Source: Zygnema cylindricum
Taxonomy: Eukaryota; Streptophyta; Zygnematophyceae; Zygnematales; Zygnemataceae
Assembly: GCA_037447655.1 (NCBI GenBank)
Contig: JBBHKE010002713.1
Location: 62,001 to 126,000 of the forward strand
DNA length: 64,000 nt
Reading direction: 5' to 3'
Of this stretch, positions 1-13,389 are shown in pieces. The position numbers and the translations under genes were made by a program. Below the pieces are notes generated by a model that did no database searches, had not been told where the DNA came from, and saw only the letters and a list, made by a program, of their open reading frames with translations. Every line of letters starts with the position of its first letter. Within the stretch, counting starts at the first letter, position 1.

Positions 1-615
1 AAAAAAAACCCACCGCAAGTTTGCTGCCTTGTGCGTGACTTTTTTTCCTTGCGCTTTTTTCCATACAGGGGCCGTGGAGGGGGTTTCGACCAATGGACGC
101 CATTTCGCAAAAGCGAAATCCGTGAAAGCGCCTCTCTCTCTCACACTCTCCCACTAACGCGTCTATCTCACAACTCTTGCAATGAAAAAAGGCAAGAAAA
201 ATGAAAGATATATAAAAAAATATTTATTTTGGCTGTCTTTTAGCTTATTTTGGTGGTAAGTAGACTGAAAACGGACAAAAAACAAAATTGGGAAATCATT
301 GCGGAATGTTTTGGAATTAGTGACGTCGACGCTATCATAATTTGAGCGTGACGTCAAAATGTCACAAACCCTAGACATCTACAATTTCACAAGTAGCTAG
401 ACGTCTACAACCGTCGCTATTTTGTAAACGTCATCAATTGTCGTGAGTTTTGTACTCGTCTACAATCGTCACAATTACACCCACGTCTACTTCCGTCACA
501 ATCTAAAGTTACGATTTCATTTCTTTACATACGAATGCTCTCAAAGTTGTACGGAGAATCTTCGCTAAAAAACAAAGTAACAAGACTAAGTTTCGGTTAC
601 GTGCGAAAGTACCCT
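1..615. other. Gene-free leader region with repeat debris
   Basis: No gene seen. 370-530 repeats short GTCTACAATCGTCAC-like motifs also found at 50560-50720 and 57690-57830, and 537-615 ends in GTACCCTTA, the end motif of the GGGT...ACCC transposon family. This is a truncated, diverged end of that family. Confidence 0.5.
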
Positions 616-1136
616 TAGTGTCAAAGTTTAAATAGCGTTGAAGAAAATTTACCGTAATTGATGCTAATTAAGAATTTGAAATAAAAAAAAGGTGTATTCT
701 AATTTCGGCGTTAATGCTAATTTGGAACAGCAAAAATGGAAAATTTTCTGTACGATTATATACATTAATATATGTATCCGTACAAAATATTAGAAATCGT
801 ACGCCGTCGTGAAGTTTAAATATCCGTACATGTCAGACTAATTTACGTGTCAGATTAATCCCGTTTTTTGAGTGCACGTTCCTATGAGTGCGCGTCTAAT
901 TTAATTCATTTTTTGTAATATTTTCACTTGAAAAGATACATTTATGTACGGTCTGACATAGACCGTACACCACACTATTTAGATATTGTTGTACTTTCGT
1001 TCTTTTACGCTATTTTGTGGAGTACCTTAATTAACGTCAAGGAAAAATTAAAATCATGTATCCTATTTGAGGAAAAAAATCAAAATTTTAAGAACCCAAA
1101 TTAGAGTTGTTGACACTAATAACGATTCGCGGTGTA
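616..1136 (-). mobile_element. TA-target MITE, family F1, 5'-truncated
   Basis: About 520 bp matching 62856-63610 (same orientation) and 18557-19100 (opposite). The right end GATTCGCGGTGTA is intact; the left end is cut at TTAGTGTCAAAG, abutting a GGGT-family end. No coding capacity. Confidence 0.75.
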
Positions 1137-1342
1137 GCATTCCTCCTCTCAATGGGAGAATCCGTACACACTAGAATAAACCAAGTCTAGGTCTACTTTT
1201 TACAAACACATCACTAACTGCAGATTTTGTTAACATATCAGCTGCTTCTTCGCCCGTAGGCACAAAGACAAACTCAATCTCCTTAGCCTGCAGTAAGTCT
1301 CGAATAAAATGTCATTATATACGAATATGCTTTATTCCTCAT

Positions 1343-1602
1343 CGGCGATAAGTGGAAAAAATATAGTTCGCTATATAATAGTACTTTTTAATACTGTATT
1401 ATATTTTTCACTTTATTAGCGTGGCATACCACGTGTAACAATCTGATCCGTACTCTATGTAGAGGAATAACGGCGGTTCAATGCGACAGAATAAACCATA
1501 CAACTGTACAGTGCAAACCGTACAATTATCCGCGACAGTTATCGATACCAGGATACCAGTGTTATCGCGATAAATCGGATTTTTATCGGCGATAACACCG
1601 CT
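1343..1602 (+). repeat. Dispersed repeat, copy 1 (inverted copy at 55157-55400)
   Basis: Starts CGGCGATAAGTGGAAAA and ends near CGGCGATAACACCG. The reverse complement of 55157-55400 matches over most of its length. ATCG-rich, non-coding, probably a TIR element since the ends are related inverted sequences. Confidence 0.65.
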
Positions 1603-2394
1603 GTCGATGTATCATGCAAATATATCGATTATCGACAAGCCGAAAAAAGATACATATCGATTATCGGCAAAACTTTGCCAGGACACAACACTAATAATCA
1701 TCTTAAAAAATGTCAGTCAAAAGTGTTGCCTACAAAAGTATTCAAAACAAATAACAAAACCCCAAAAATTCTTTAAGAACAAAAACAAAGGTTTTACATT
1801 TTTTTATTATTGATTTACAAAAACAGAAGTGTAGAAATTTAGAAAGCGAAAGTCAGCTAAAGAAAAAAAAAAGTGAGAGGAAGCCAAAGAACTGAAAAAC
1901 ATGTAAAAGAGTATAAAAGGTATAAAAAGTACAAAAGATATAAAAAGTACAAAAGGTACAAAAAGTATAAAAAGTACGACTGTACATTACAAGATAAAAA
2001 AATATGGGTATAGACACCCAATTTTTAAGCAATTAACAAAGAAACAACCTTAAACAAATCCTATTATACATTAAAAAAAAAAAAACTGTAATAACACAAA
2101 AAAGTTCATCATTTGAACTTATTTTACATACATTACTACAAAAAAAAAAAAAAACTATAGCTATATAGAAAAAACCACAAAGAAAAACCGTCGAAAACCT
2201 AGAAAATGTGAATTATTGAAAGGGCCCAAAACCGTCGTTTAAAAAAAGAAATCGACTCTAAAAAAATTCCAAAAAGAGGGTGACAAAAAAAATACGATAA
2301 AAAACTTTTCACTGTAAGACTTTCAAGAGGGAGAAAGAACACCGAAACAAAGAACCTCTCTATCACCAGTATATAAAACTAGCAAATTAAAAAT
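1603..2394. repeat. A-rich intergenic DNA with a short tandem repeat
   Basis: No gene seen. 1905-1980 is an irregular tandem array of 10-11 bp units built on GTACAAAAG and GTATAAAAG. The remainder is A-rich with homopolymers. Confidence 0.6.
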
Positions 2395-2850
2395 TAACAT
2401 ATCAACCCTAAATATTACATGCGCTCCTTAATCGAGCAGTAGATATTGAATTTTGAATGTCGATTTTTATATTGTCGAATTATAAATGTCGAATTATAAT
2501 ATTGAATTTCAATGTCGATTAAAATGTCAAATTATAATATTGAAACATATCAACCCTAAATAATACATGCGCTCCTTTGAGCAGTAGATATTGAATTTTG
2601 AATGCCGATTTATATTGTTGAATTATAATGTCAATTATAATGTCGAATTATAAGTGTCGAATTATAATATTGAATTTTAATGTCGATTAAAATGTCAAAT
2701 TATAATATTGAAATATAATGACGAATTATAATGTCAATTATTATGTCGAATTATAAAATTGAATTATAAATGTCAAATTATAAAATTGAATTATAAATGT
2801 CGAATTATAAATGTCAAATCATAAATGTCGATTATAATCTTGTTTTTAAT
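2395..2850. repeat. AT-rich satellite-like array
   Basis: Irregular array of units related to TGTCGAATTATAA and TATTGAATTATAA, with an approximately 150-bp higher-order duplication (ATATCAACCCTAAATA at 2399 and 2547). It lies immediately 3' of the GH1 gene stop codon. Confidence 0.75.
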
Positions 2851-2856
2851 TCATCA

Positions 2857-5800
2857 TCATGGTGACGAAGTTAAGAAAAATTGCCACCAAAGAGCAGACA
2901 TTTTTGGCGATCGAGGGCGAGAGTCGTCGTCAAAATCGACATAAATGGTTCCAAAGCGTTGGGAGTATCCGTAGCTTCCCTCAAAATTGTCCAATAGAGA
3001 CCAGGCAGAGTATCCCTGGATGTTGGCCCCATCACTGCACCAAAAAACGACCAAAAAAAGCCGGTTAATTTGAATCATATCAAGGAAAGGATAAAAAAAG
3101 AGATGGACAAAAACTTGGGAGAGAGAAAAAAAGAAAACAGAAGTACATAGTCTAGGATGAAAAACGGTTTTAAGGGAGACAAAAGAGAGAAAGAGAAAGA
3201 GAGAGAAAGGGAAATGGAACGAGAGGAGAAAGATAGAGAGGAGAGAGAAAAAGAAAGACAAGGAGGGAGGCAGGGAGGGAGGGGGAAGGAAAGAAAGCAA
3301 ATTTGAATTGTATCAAGGAAAGGCTAAAGAAAGAAAGAGAGCGACGGAAACTTGGGAGAGAAAAACAAAGAAAACAGAAGCACACTGCCTAGGATGAAAA
3401 AATAAAACAAGTCTTTTAAACATAATTCCAAAGCTCCTATAAGTCAAACAATCCACACTAATGTAAGGGGGAAATAAACATTGTCCTGTCTTGTTTCTTT
3501 AGTTATCTGAATAGTTTCAAATAAGGTAAAATTGAAATGGAATTCTGTGCATTGCACCGATTTGAACTTTGAATTTTGAATATCGTGATTTAATAGCTAA
3601 GGTGTTTAGTATTGCATGGCCAATATTCTGTATCATGATGTCATAACGTATATATATACATACATACATGCACATGGAATGAAAAGAACGGGAGAATAAA
3701 AAAATGAAGAGAAAACTGGAGTTCAAAAAGAAGGGAAAGAAAGGAAAAGAGAATCCCCAAGTACTTTATAGCCCGAAGGAGTTCTGCGAGATATTCCTGA
3801 TGATAAGTGATGCGACCGATGTCACATTTTGCCACCGAGGCCGTTGCATTCCCCAAATCAGGAAAACCTGCAAAAAAATGTGTGAAGAATATTTGAGATA
3901 ATAGTTATTTAAAATACTTGTAACAGCTGTGCAAAAAGAAGTAACCTAGCATTACCAAAAAAACGTAAAAATCTGTAAAAATCAATTTTAGTTGAATGAG
4001 TACCGGAATACCCAAAAATCCTTCAAAATCCGTTGAAATCTTGAAAACCTCAGAAAAAGGCAAGAAAAGCCCTAGAAACAGCCAAAAAAAATCCCAGAAT
4101 CGTGGTACAAATCCAAAAAGATCATCACAGTCCATACACATCTAGTTTACATATTCCCTGCTTATACCCTCTCTCCCCCTCTCTCCTCTCCTCTCCTCCC
4201 TGCTCCTCCCTCTCCTTACCTCTCCATCTTATACCATGCCCTATTTACCCATTTTGCTCATCTATGCAAAAACAAAAACAAAAAACCTTCCAGAAATAGT
4301 TCAAAGAAAAGGAAAAGGGAAAAAAAATAAAATTACATATATATATAAGGAGGTCAAAGCATTCGCCGTGATGTCCGGATCTCAGTCATAAAATAAAAAG
4401 AAAAAAAAGTCCCAGAGGGAGAGGGCGACAGGGGGGAGGAAGGGAGAGAGGAGAGGAAGAGAGGGAGAGGGAGAGGGGTAGGGGAGAACGGAGAGAGGGG
4501 ATGGAGAGAGAGAAGAGAGAGAGGAGAAAGCAAGGAGGGAGAGAGGGGAGGGAGAGAGAGGGAGAGAGAACTCACCATTTTCCGTGAGGAGGAGGGGAGT
4601 GTCAGGGTATCGCTTAGAAACCCACATGGATAAGGAGTACATGGCAAGTGGGCACAACTCGCAGCCAGATGAGAGAGGTCTGGAAGGAGGAAAGGGAAGG
4701 GCAAGGAGAGGGGGAGAAGTGGGGAGTGGGGAGAGAGGAGGAAAAGAGGAAAGAGCGGAGAGGAGAGGCGAAAGAAGAGGGGAGGGGGAGAGGAGAGGGG
4801 AAAGGGAAAAGGAGGAGGGGAAAGAAGGGAGATGAAATAAAGAAAACGGGAGAGAGAATAGAATCGGAAAGAGAGAGAGGAAGAGAGGGAAGATGATCGT
4901 CAGGACAGAGAGAAGCAGGGGAGGAAGAGCAGGCAAGGGAAGGAGAGGTCAGGAACATGGTAAATTAGAGCATTAGAAAAATCTCTTTCAAAGACAAGAC
5001 TTTCAATTTCAATTGTACACCTTTTTTAAAGTTTAGTATCTGAATAGTCTGAGAAAATCTCAAAAATCTTATCAACATCTTATCATTTTTGTTTTTTCGA
5101 TCAATATTTAAAATTATCAATTCAAAATGAGTTCAGAAGGAGATTTAGAAAAATAAATGTTGTGACTAGAATTGGTACAAATCAAAAAACAGATTTGAAT
5201 TTTACCGTTTGCCCGAGGAGTGTTCCGTTGAGGTTTGTATCTGAAATCAAAGTACAAATTATTAGTATTAGCAAAAAACAAACATAACCAACCAACCAAC
5301 CAGTTAAAACAAGGGAAAAAAAAAAAACACCTCCTCCCTGTCCCTCCTCTCCCTCTCCCTCTACATTATCAGTTATTAATCCATGCTTTCCTTACGTTAT
5401 TGAAGATGAAAGACCAAAACAGAACCCAACAAAAAAAAAAAAAACTACCAAAAACCCCAAATCTTATACACGATATAAAACCAAAGACTCAGCCCTTAGT
5501 TCCAGATACCCAAACCTAATATTAAACCTCTAATAAAGCTCCACTATACCTCAAAAGCTTCAAATACCCAAAACCTAATAATATTATACCTCGAAGTTCG
5601 GTGAGACTGTCTGTCCAAGGATATCCTGTCCCTGGAGCCGGTCCCGACGAATTTGCGGTATAAAGTCCAGTATACAAATTTATTCCCAAAAAATCTGCTG
5701 AACCCTTCAGAGAAACCTTCTCCTCCTCCGTAAAAGTGGGAAGTCGATCTTGCAAAATATCTCGCATCAGGACGGGATAATCCCCATTTACTATCGGATC

Positions 5801-8800
5801 CGCAAACCTGAGAAAATAAAATATTGAAACGTAGTAAGAAGAAATGAATGAAAAAATTGCGACAAAAATTAAACACAGATCTTATTAAAACCATTAACCA
5901 ATCAAGGTGTAGAAGAAGTCTTGTTAATGCACAATGAGATTATCAGTCTCGCTAAGCCAATAAATAAACGGATAAAAATAAATTGTGCTATAGGTGATAA
6001 TCCTGTTACAAACGAATATAATTTAGCTTAATTTCTGACTTTCATCAACTTTTATCGTCTATTTTCATGCTTGACATGTGGATAACAATATTTCAGTAGA
6101 AAAAACCTAAAAACCCTACAACAATAGAAACCCTAAAATCCTAAAAAGAGGACAATAAAACAAAGCCACCAAAAAACTAAATAAAAACATTGAATAAAAA
6201 TTGTACTCACCAGGCATAGGCAAACTCATGAAGCGCTCCGTGGAGTCGATGTCAGCGGTCGTGTTTGTGAGAGGAAATGCAAACTGACTGTCCAAAGAAA
6301 TTCCTATTTTCCCTCCTTGAATCGCCTGAAACATCCAGTTTAAAAAAAATAAAAAAATTAAGGGTTATTTGGCGACTTTTAGAATTTCCCTGTCAAGGAC
6401 TGAATGGAATGTATAAAAAAAGACTCTCTCCACTCACTGAACCCTCTCCCTCTCCCTCTCCTCCCACCTGGTATTAAGAGAGGTAGAGAGATACTCCTAC
6501 TGCATGGGCCAGAAGGCCATATACTAAAAAGCATCTGTCTGTCCTTCTCTGTCCCTCAATCCTCTCCCTCTCCCTCTACCCCCCAAAAACCTAAAAACCC
6601 TAAAAAAGCCCTCTCTGTCCCTCGATCCTCTCCCACTCCCACTCCCTCTCCCCCCACCTGGTACTTGGAGCGGTAGCGCGCCACTGCCGCCGCATGCGCC
6701 AGCAGTGCATTGTGGCCCGGCGATATACGCCTCGGTGGAGGAGTTGCCGCCACTGGGACAGAGAGTCCGGTCCGTACACCTCTTAGGAGGCATACTGCCC
6801 ACGGAGTAGCCCTGTGGAGAGAGGGAGAGAGAGAGGGAGGGAGAGGGAGAGGGTGAGGGTGGGAGGGGGAGGGAGAGGAGGGGGGAGAGTGGAGAGGGAG
6901 AGGGAGGGGGAGAGGGAGGGAGAGAGGGAGGGGGGGGGGAGGGAGGGGGGAGGGAGAGTGGAGAGGGAGAGGGAGGGGGGGGGAGAGGGAGAGGGGAGAG
7001 GGAGAGGGAGGGGAGAGGGGAGTGGGAGAGGGAGAGGGAGAGAGGAGAGGGAGAGAGGAGAGGGAGGAGGGGAGGAAAGGTGTTTCTTTAAAAGGTGTTT
7101 TAGTTTTTGTTTTCGTCATTTCGTCGAAAGGGTGATCTGGTGAGAGAGAGAAAGAGCTTCTTATAATCTTAACTGTGACTGAAAGTGAAGAGATTGTAAG
7201 ATACACAAAATCCAATTAATAACATTTATAATCATTATTTTTAATAATTAGGTGTTAGTATATTACGATTAGTCATACTACTAGATTATCCTTGTTTTTT
7301 ATAAACTGTTTTTTGTTTACTAATTACTTTTTCATTTTTGTCATTGTTTTTAGGAATGCAATATATAACAAGATGATAAAAGTGAACATGTAAAAAACAT
7401 AAAGAAAAGTGTAAGGACTATGAAAAGAAGAATGCAAAAACACAAAGAAAAAACACAAAGAAAAATGTAAGAACTATGAAAAGAATGGTAAAATTGTCCA
7501 CCTGTACAGCAGAAGTTTGGGGTTCATTAAGGGTAAGCCATGTTTTAACTCGATCTCCGAAGGTCTTGAAGCAAAAATCTGCGTATTCCACAAAATAGTC
7601 TCTGTTCCAAAAACAGGCAGTTTTTTAGGGTTTTTCAAAAAAATTCAGGGTTTTCCAGAGAATTTGAGGGTTTTCATATGAATAGACCTGCTAGCACCCT
7701 CTCCCTCTCCCTCTTCCTCTCACACACACGCTGTCTCTCCTTGTCCCTCTCCTCTATTTCTGCCTCTCGGTCTCCGCCTTCTCTGTATAATTCTGAAGCT
7801 TCAGTAGCAATAAATCAAGCTCTTAAAGAAAAAAGTACTGAAAACTTACACAATAGAGGAATTCAACCAGCCTCCAATAGTGTCTTCAATGTATGCAGGT
7901 AAATCCCAATGGTACAAAGTTACCATCGGTTGGATTCCTGGATAATTAACACAATTTCCCGTATCATCAAAATGGGCTAAAAAAAAAAAATCTAGTAAGT
8001 CTTCACTAGTCCCTTTGAATGAACCGGAGTAACAAGTTTAAAACCGAAGTAACAAAACTGCCTTGATCAAGATTGATAATTTTTAACTCTTTAACTGATC
8101 AGTACAAAAGTAAAACTTAAAGCAAAAGCACCCATTCAAAAAGATGAAAGAACAACCACACAAAATGATTGTTGGCGAACTTATTTGCACAATAGAAGAA
8201 AAACCAGCACAATTTACCATTTTTTGTTTGATTTTGCCAAACAGGTGGGAGGACTAAATACATTATACTTGCGCCTAAAAGCACCAAATAGAGTTGATTT
8301 CACCTAAAAAACTATTAAATAGACTTGTTTACAAAAAAATTAGGCTTGATTCTGCACAAATAACGCATACTAATATACTTGATTTCACAAAAAAAAAACC
8401 ACATTCGAAAACCACATTAAAAAACCACATTAGAAAACCACATTAAAAAACCACATTAAAAAACCATGAAGCGGACAAAAGTTCAACTGTGATACCCATG
8501 CATCTTAATAAGCGTAGCGATGAGCTCTTTGAGATTTCACTAACAACTCAGAAACATTTCATAAGAAAGGGAAAAAAAAACTGAATTTGAAGGAAAAACT
8601 GAATTTGAAAAAAGACATACCAGCTGCTACCAGTGCATCAATAAGATTGTTGTAATAATCGACTCCGAGCGTATTCACCTCTCCAGTGATCACTGGAAAG
8701 GAACAGTATGAGACCAAAACCGTCACAATTTTATGAATATATACACTTTTCAAATAACTTTTTAAATAGGGGCCCAAGAAATTTGAGCTTAAATCTCTCA

Positions 8801-10299
8801 GTTTCCACTTCAGAAGCTGTTCTTACAATTTTTCCATCACTCAATTACAATTTCGGACGGTATTACAGCAACAATGTTTCATCACAAACTCCATGACGAT
8901 TTCATAAAAAATAACTAAAGTTTCTTCCAAAAAATTTCAGCTTCATTTCTACAGAAAAATCCTTAGGCAAAAGATCATAGCAACAAAAGTACAAATTTAT
9001 CTACTTACAGGGGAAAATTCGAGACCAGGAAAGAGAGAAACGATACGTAGCAACTCCGAGAGATCGCAGATACTCGACATCTTCCTGCAAAAACCAAAAT
9101 AAGTAAGAAAATCATTAAACCCCGGTTTGCTATTCGTCGCATTTTTTGGAACCAAAAAAGAAAACAATGTAAAACCATGAAAACCATGTCTGACCTCGTT
9201 TTGTTGTCCTATCTTGTCATAAAATTTAACTATTTAACGAAAAGAGGAAAATTCCAGAAACATACTAGATATTTGTGATAAGAGTCGCATGCGATGGAAC
9301 CGTTACTCCCGTCCAAAATATTCCCTGTGTCACATAGATAAAAGATGGATAGATAGATAGACAAAGAGAGAGAAAGGGAGGGAGAGAGTGGGAGAGAGAG
9401 GGGAAGAGAGAGAGAGAGAGATTAGACATCAGTCTTCAAAAAAATCACCAAATGCAATTATAAAACGGGTTTGTAGATATATAGATAGACAAAGAGAGAG
9501 GGATAGAGGGATAGAGGGTGAGTGAGAGAGGAGCGAGAGAGGGAGAGAGGGAGAGAGGTGGAGAGAGATGGGGGGGGGAGAGAGATAAAGCATCTTTCAA
9601 AAATTATAAATTGCAATTTTAAAACCAGCTTTTACCGGACAAAAATGGTGTTTGGAGAATTCACAGGCAGTCATAATTTACATTTCCAAACTTTTAAAGC
9701 TCTATTATCCTCCAAAAAATCTGTAGCAAAACATTTCATAAATCATGTCCATTTGGAGTCGCTTTATTACCCGGTGTTTCTTCATACACATCCCAAATGG
9801 AGGGAGTTCGACCATCTTCGGAAATTGCCCCTTCGACCTAAATTTTGGCAAAAGAAAAATCTTTGAACGTCAGTATCACTTAAAAAAAAAAAAAACGTGA
9901 CAATTTTTATGTTACTGAAATTTGACATTTTCCAAGTTACAGAAACTAATTGCAAAAAGGGCCAAAAATAATAACCTCGGAGTGTGCCAAGAAAGGTTAT
10001 TGAAAACAATCTTTTGATTTTATTCATTTTTGAAAGGTCAAGCATTCATAAAAAAAAACGAAAAGAAATTGTCTCTGATGTCTTTCAATCAGCTTCTATC
10101 CCGCAAGCTTTTCAGTTAGATTTTCACATCAAATTTATTATTCAAATTTGAACTTTTTTCAGATGCGAAATGGACAGCAATTATTTAATACCTGAAAAGC
10201 TGAGGTGGCAAAACCGAATGTAAAATTTTTAGGGAAAAGCGAAGCAGTGAAGGTAGGATCAAATTCAACATTGCAGCCAATGGGGGCCTGCCATCCCAT
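2857..10299 (-). CDS. Glycoside hydrolase family 1 beta-glucosidase, 14 exons
   Basis: Retaining beta-glucosidase that should release glucose from beta-glucosides. Exons in coding order: 10299-10192, 9837-9771, 9324-9266, 9084-9009, 8692-8621, 7937-7850, 7601-7502, 6811-6658, 6325-6211, 5807-5590, 5240-5206, 4679-4576, 3867-3765, 3034-2857, all with GT-AG introns and compatible phases. Motifs in order: [13 protein letters not shown] (N-terminal sheet), [31 protein letters not shown] with the acid/base Glu (about residue 183, codon 7523-7525), [33 protein letters not shown] with the nucleophile Glu (about residue 397, codon 4580-4582), and [12 protein letters not shown]. Corrected length is about 491 residues, usual for the family. 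Exons 8, 9 and 12 each need a one-base shift (near 6712-6722, 6228-6236, 4643-4651). The start is the only in-frame Met after a stop upstream; no signal peptide is seen, so an upstream leader exon is possible. Confidence 0.93.
3170..3300 (+). repeat. Purine tract in GH1 intron 13
   Basis: Almost pure A/G (GAGAGAAAGAGAAAG type), hence C/T-rich in the transcript, between the acceptor of the last exon (3034) and the donor after 3765. Confidence 0.8.
4418..4955 (+). repeat. Purine tracts flanking GH1 exon 12
   Basis: GGGAGAGAGG-type sequence on both sides of exon 4576-4679; on the coding strand these are polypyrimidine tracts immediately after the donor and before the acceptor. Confidence 0.8.
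6809..7080 (+). repeat. GGGAGA-rich purine tract in GH1 intron 7
   Basis: About 270 bp of almost uninterrupted A/G with GGGAGAGGGAGAGG units, abutting the acceptor of exon 8. Minus-strand reading is (CCCTCT)n. No stable protein frame despite long ORFs in all phases. Confidence 0.85.
9355..9592 (+). repeat. GATA and GAGA microsatellites in GH1 intron 2
   Basis: Two related blocks, 9335-9425 and 9475-9592, each a run of ATAGATAGACA followed by GA-rich sequence and a shared segment (CACCAAATGCAATTATAAAAC versus a diverged relative). This looks like a duplication of a compound microsatellite. Confidence 0.7.
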
Positions 10300-10455
10300 G
10301 CCATTTTACTTTTTTAACTATTATGGTTGTCATTATGATATTATTATAGTTATTGTTGTTAATGTTGTTATTGTTGTTGATTTTTTTTTTTAAATATTAT
10401 TATTGTCATTCCAGGTTAGAACGCAAAGAAAGGAGATGAATATGAAATATAGGGT

Positions 10456-10693
<238 letters not shown>

Positions 10694-10699
10694 TCCTTT

Positions 10700-12290
10700 T
10701 TGATTTCCTTCACAATGTTGGATTTTAAGGATTGGCAGGCAAAGTTCATAAAAAGGAGAAAACATAATGATTTGAAACACAGAAGATAGTTGGAATATCT
10801 GTTGAAACGACCAAAAATTATTTGACCACTTTGGTTAAACTAAAATGAGCTTTTTTATAAACTACAACGGTAAGCTTGTAACAATAAACAATAGCATTTT
10901 AATGAATATACTTTTACAAAACTGATCGGATAGCTTGCAATAGACTGAAAAGAAAATCATCTTGAAAAACTACAATGATTAGCTATTTTATAAAATCAGA
11001 ATGATTATCTTTTAATAAAACTGAAAAGAATAAACGTTCTAAAACTAAAATAAATAGGTTTATTCAAAAGTCAATTTCGGTTAAAGTGGTCTTTTTGCAC
11101 CTCTAATGTTGTTTGCAGAAGACGGCGAGAATGTGGTTTTTCAGACTGCACAAAAAAAAAGGGTAAAAATTAAAAAAATAACTCTTGTACAAACTGCAGT
11201 CCAGTAAAATTACAGAAAAGAATGGATTTTAAAACAGTTCAAATAAAACTGTTAGAAATTGCGATACAGCAAAATTACAGAAAAGAACGGTTGAAAACAA
11301 AGCAAATTAACATTGGTAAAAACTGGAGGACCTTCAATTAATGATAACAGAATAGGAAAAAGCCAGCAGCCACAGAAAACCTGAAAAAATATAGCTTTGT
11401 AAAAAAAAAAAAAAATAAGAGTTGTATATATAAAAAATGTTATTTTTGCTGGAAAATATTTGACAATATAACCATACAGGAAAGACACATACATACTACT
11501 CTCAGTCTCGAAAATAAGAACGAAAAGATGAAGAACAAGAAACAATGTGGAACTAAATTACAACATCAATGGCTTTAATGTACTATAATGCTATAGTACA
11601 TGTACTATATGGCTATAATGTACTTTAATGGCTGTAATGGCTATAATGTACTTTAATGGCAATAATGGCTGTAATGTACTTTAATGGCTATAATGGCTTT
11701 AATGTACTTCCTGTTATAATGACCATTTTACTTGCAAAAATTCAACAGATTCTGCACACCCACAGCCTGAATGCAATATTGCAATGCCTGCAGGTTGCAG
11801 CAGAGTACAGATAGTACAGAACCAGTGGATGTACACATTATAGTATTATACTCGTATGTATACGGTATTCAATATAATATACGTATATACGACGAGTACG
11901 AAATAAGAGATACGGTTTAGGGGACTTTCTGCAGTTTGTACTCCATAGTTTGTGAGAAAAACGAATCTAGGTTTTACAGGTCTTTGCACGTGCCAGAAAA
12001 CTCACCGGTTGGTTAAAATCTGGTCCCAATCTACTAACTGCCGTACGAAAGCAGGTGAACGCGACGAGCAGAAAGAACCTCGTAATCGTGCACCGTTCCA
12101 TGTTACCGTAGACCTGTTCCGTGCATTGACACGTGTTAAACAAAGCGTGATATTTTGTCAGAGTTCCTAGACAGCCGGTAGAACATTTGCATGAGAAGTC
12201 ATTTTAATTAATCATAAACGAGAATCTTAACTCGTCCTAGTTACGTCAGCCGTATTACTGCAGAGGATTAGATCTTGGCCGTCAAACTGC
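10700..12290. other. Gene-free region 5' of the GH1 gene
   Basis: No convincing gene. 11155-11290 contains two copies of a segment with CAGTAAAATTACAGAAAAGAA. 11565-11712 is a tandem array of GGCTATAATGTACTTTAAT units. 11800-11900 is rich in palindromic TATA and CGTATA strings. Confidence 0.5.
11565..11712 (+). repeat. Tandem array of TAATGGC / TGTACTT units
   Basis: Roughly seven degenerate copies of a 13-20 bp unit (GGCTATAATGTACTTTAAT and GGCTGTAAT). Confidence 0.85.
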
Positions 12291-12296
12291 ATCTTA

Positions 12297-13386
12297 CACT
12301 CACGGAATAGAGCTTCGTTACTTTGTGCACCCTATTTCGTAAAATAGCGCGTAAACGCGTTTAGAATTCGCGTAAACGCGTTTTTAGGGTTTCAGTCGTC
12401 TCGAGAAATGAAGCCGAATTGTGAGTCAAAAAATGGTAATATGCAATGGTAAATTATAATTATTTTTAACTTATTATGCTATACTGTAGCTCTGAGCATG
12501 GGAATTAGGTCAAAACGGAGTCTACAGTAATTCAGAAACATTTTAGCATGGGGATCTTGTGGAGACTAACCCTAATTTTAATAAAATTGCGTATCAGAAA
12601 AAGTGATAAAAAAAAAGTGATTTATGGCTCAAAGTTTGAGCTCAATGAGATGAAATGTAGTATGGTAAAGAGTTTTTAAAGAAATACATTGTTTTTTTCT
12701 CCTATTTTTTCAAAAATTATGAAGAAATTGGTCTAACTTTAATATCACTTTAATTTCCAAAAATTTGTATTAAATAATAGACTTTGTTGGTTTATAATGA
12801 TTAAGCCCAAAAAAAAAAAAAAAAAAAAAAAAGTTTTACAAATCCAAAGTATCACCTTTAACCTCAAAAAAACCAAAAGTACCAAAAGTACTAAAAAGTA
12901 CCAGAAGTACCAAAAAGTAGTTAAAGTACCAAAAGTACCAAAACGTACCAGACGTACCTAAAAAGTACCAAAGTACAGTAATCTCTTCTACTACAACTGT
13001 CCTCTCCTTTCTCTCCGATGAATTATAATTTCCTTCCCTCCTTATACCTGCGCGAGATGACTGCCAAAGAAGTACAATTGTTATTTGCGTACAAAACAAA
13101 GAAGGCCATCTCCCTTTTATAAGCTCCACGTCGTCCGTACAAAGTCTCCCACAAAATTCCAAATAATTGATCTCGTCGCGGTTTCAGAAGCCCGTCATCT
13201 TCGGCGTCGACGTCACCGTCGGCATCTCGCGAACAGAAAGAACAGCGCAAAGCGACAAAAATCTTTCGAAGGAAAAAGCCAAAAACTAATAATGGTACTA
13301 GAAAGTCAGGGAAACGTGCGCGCGCGTCCCGTTGGTGCTTTGATCGCCTGTCGCGACCTGTCGACACATAAGAGGCTGTTTCAATA
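12297..13386 (+). repeat. 1.1 kb direct repeat, copy 1
   Basis: Matches 16195-17192 in the same orientation from GCTTCGTTA...TTTGTGCAC to GACACATAAGAGGCTGTTTC. Contains a run of AGTACCAAAA units (12877-12975), a poly-A block and the orphan exon-like segment. Confidence 0.85.
13048..13230 (-). pseudogene. Orphan exon-like segment in a duplicated block
   Basis: Open reading segment encoding DAEDDGLLKPRRDQ, then FGILWETLYGRRG and FFVLYANNNC, ending at a good donor (CGCAG before GTATAAGG). The sister block at 16195-17192 keeps the donor and most of the sequence but has stops and indels in this frame. I do not recognise the protein. It may be a captured gene fragment carried in the 1.1 kb repeat. 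Confidence 0.28.
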
Positions 13387-13389
13387 AGG

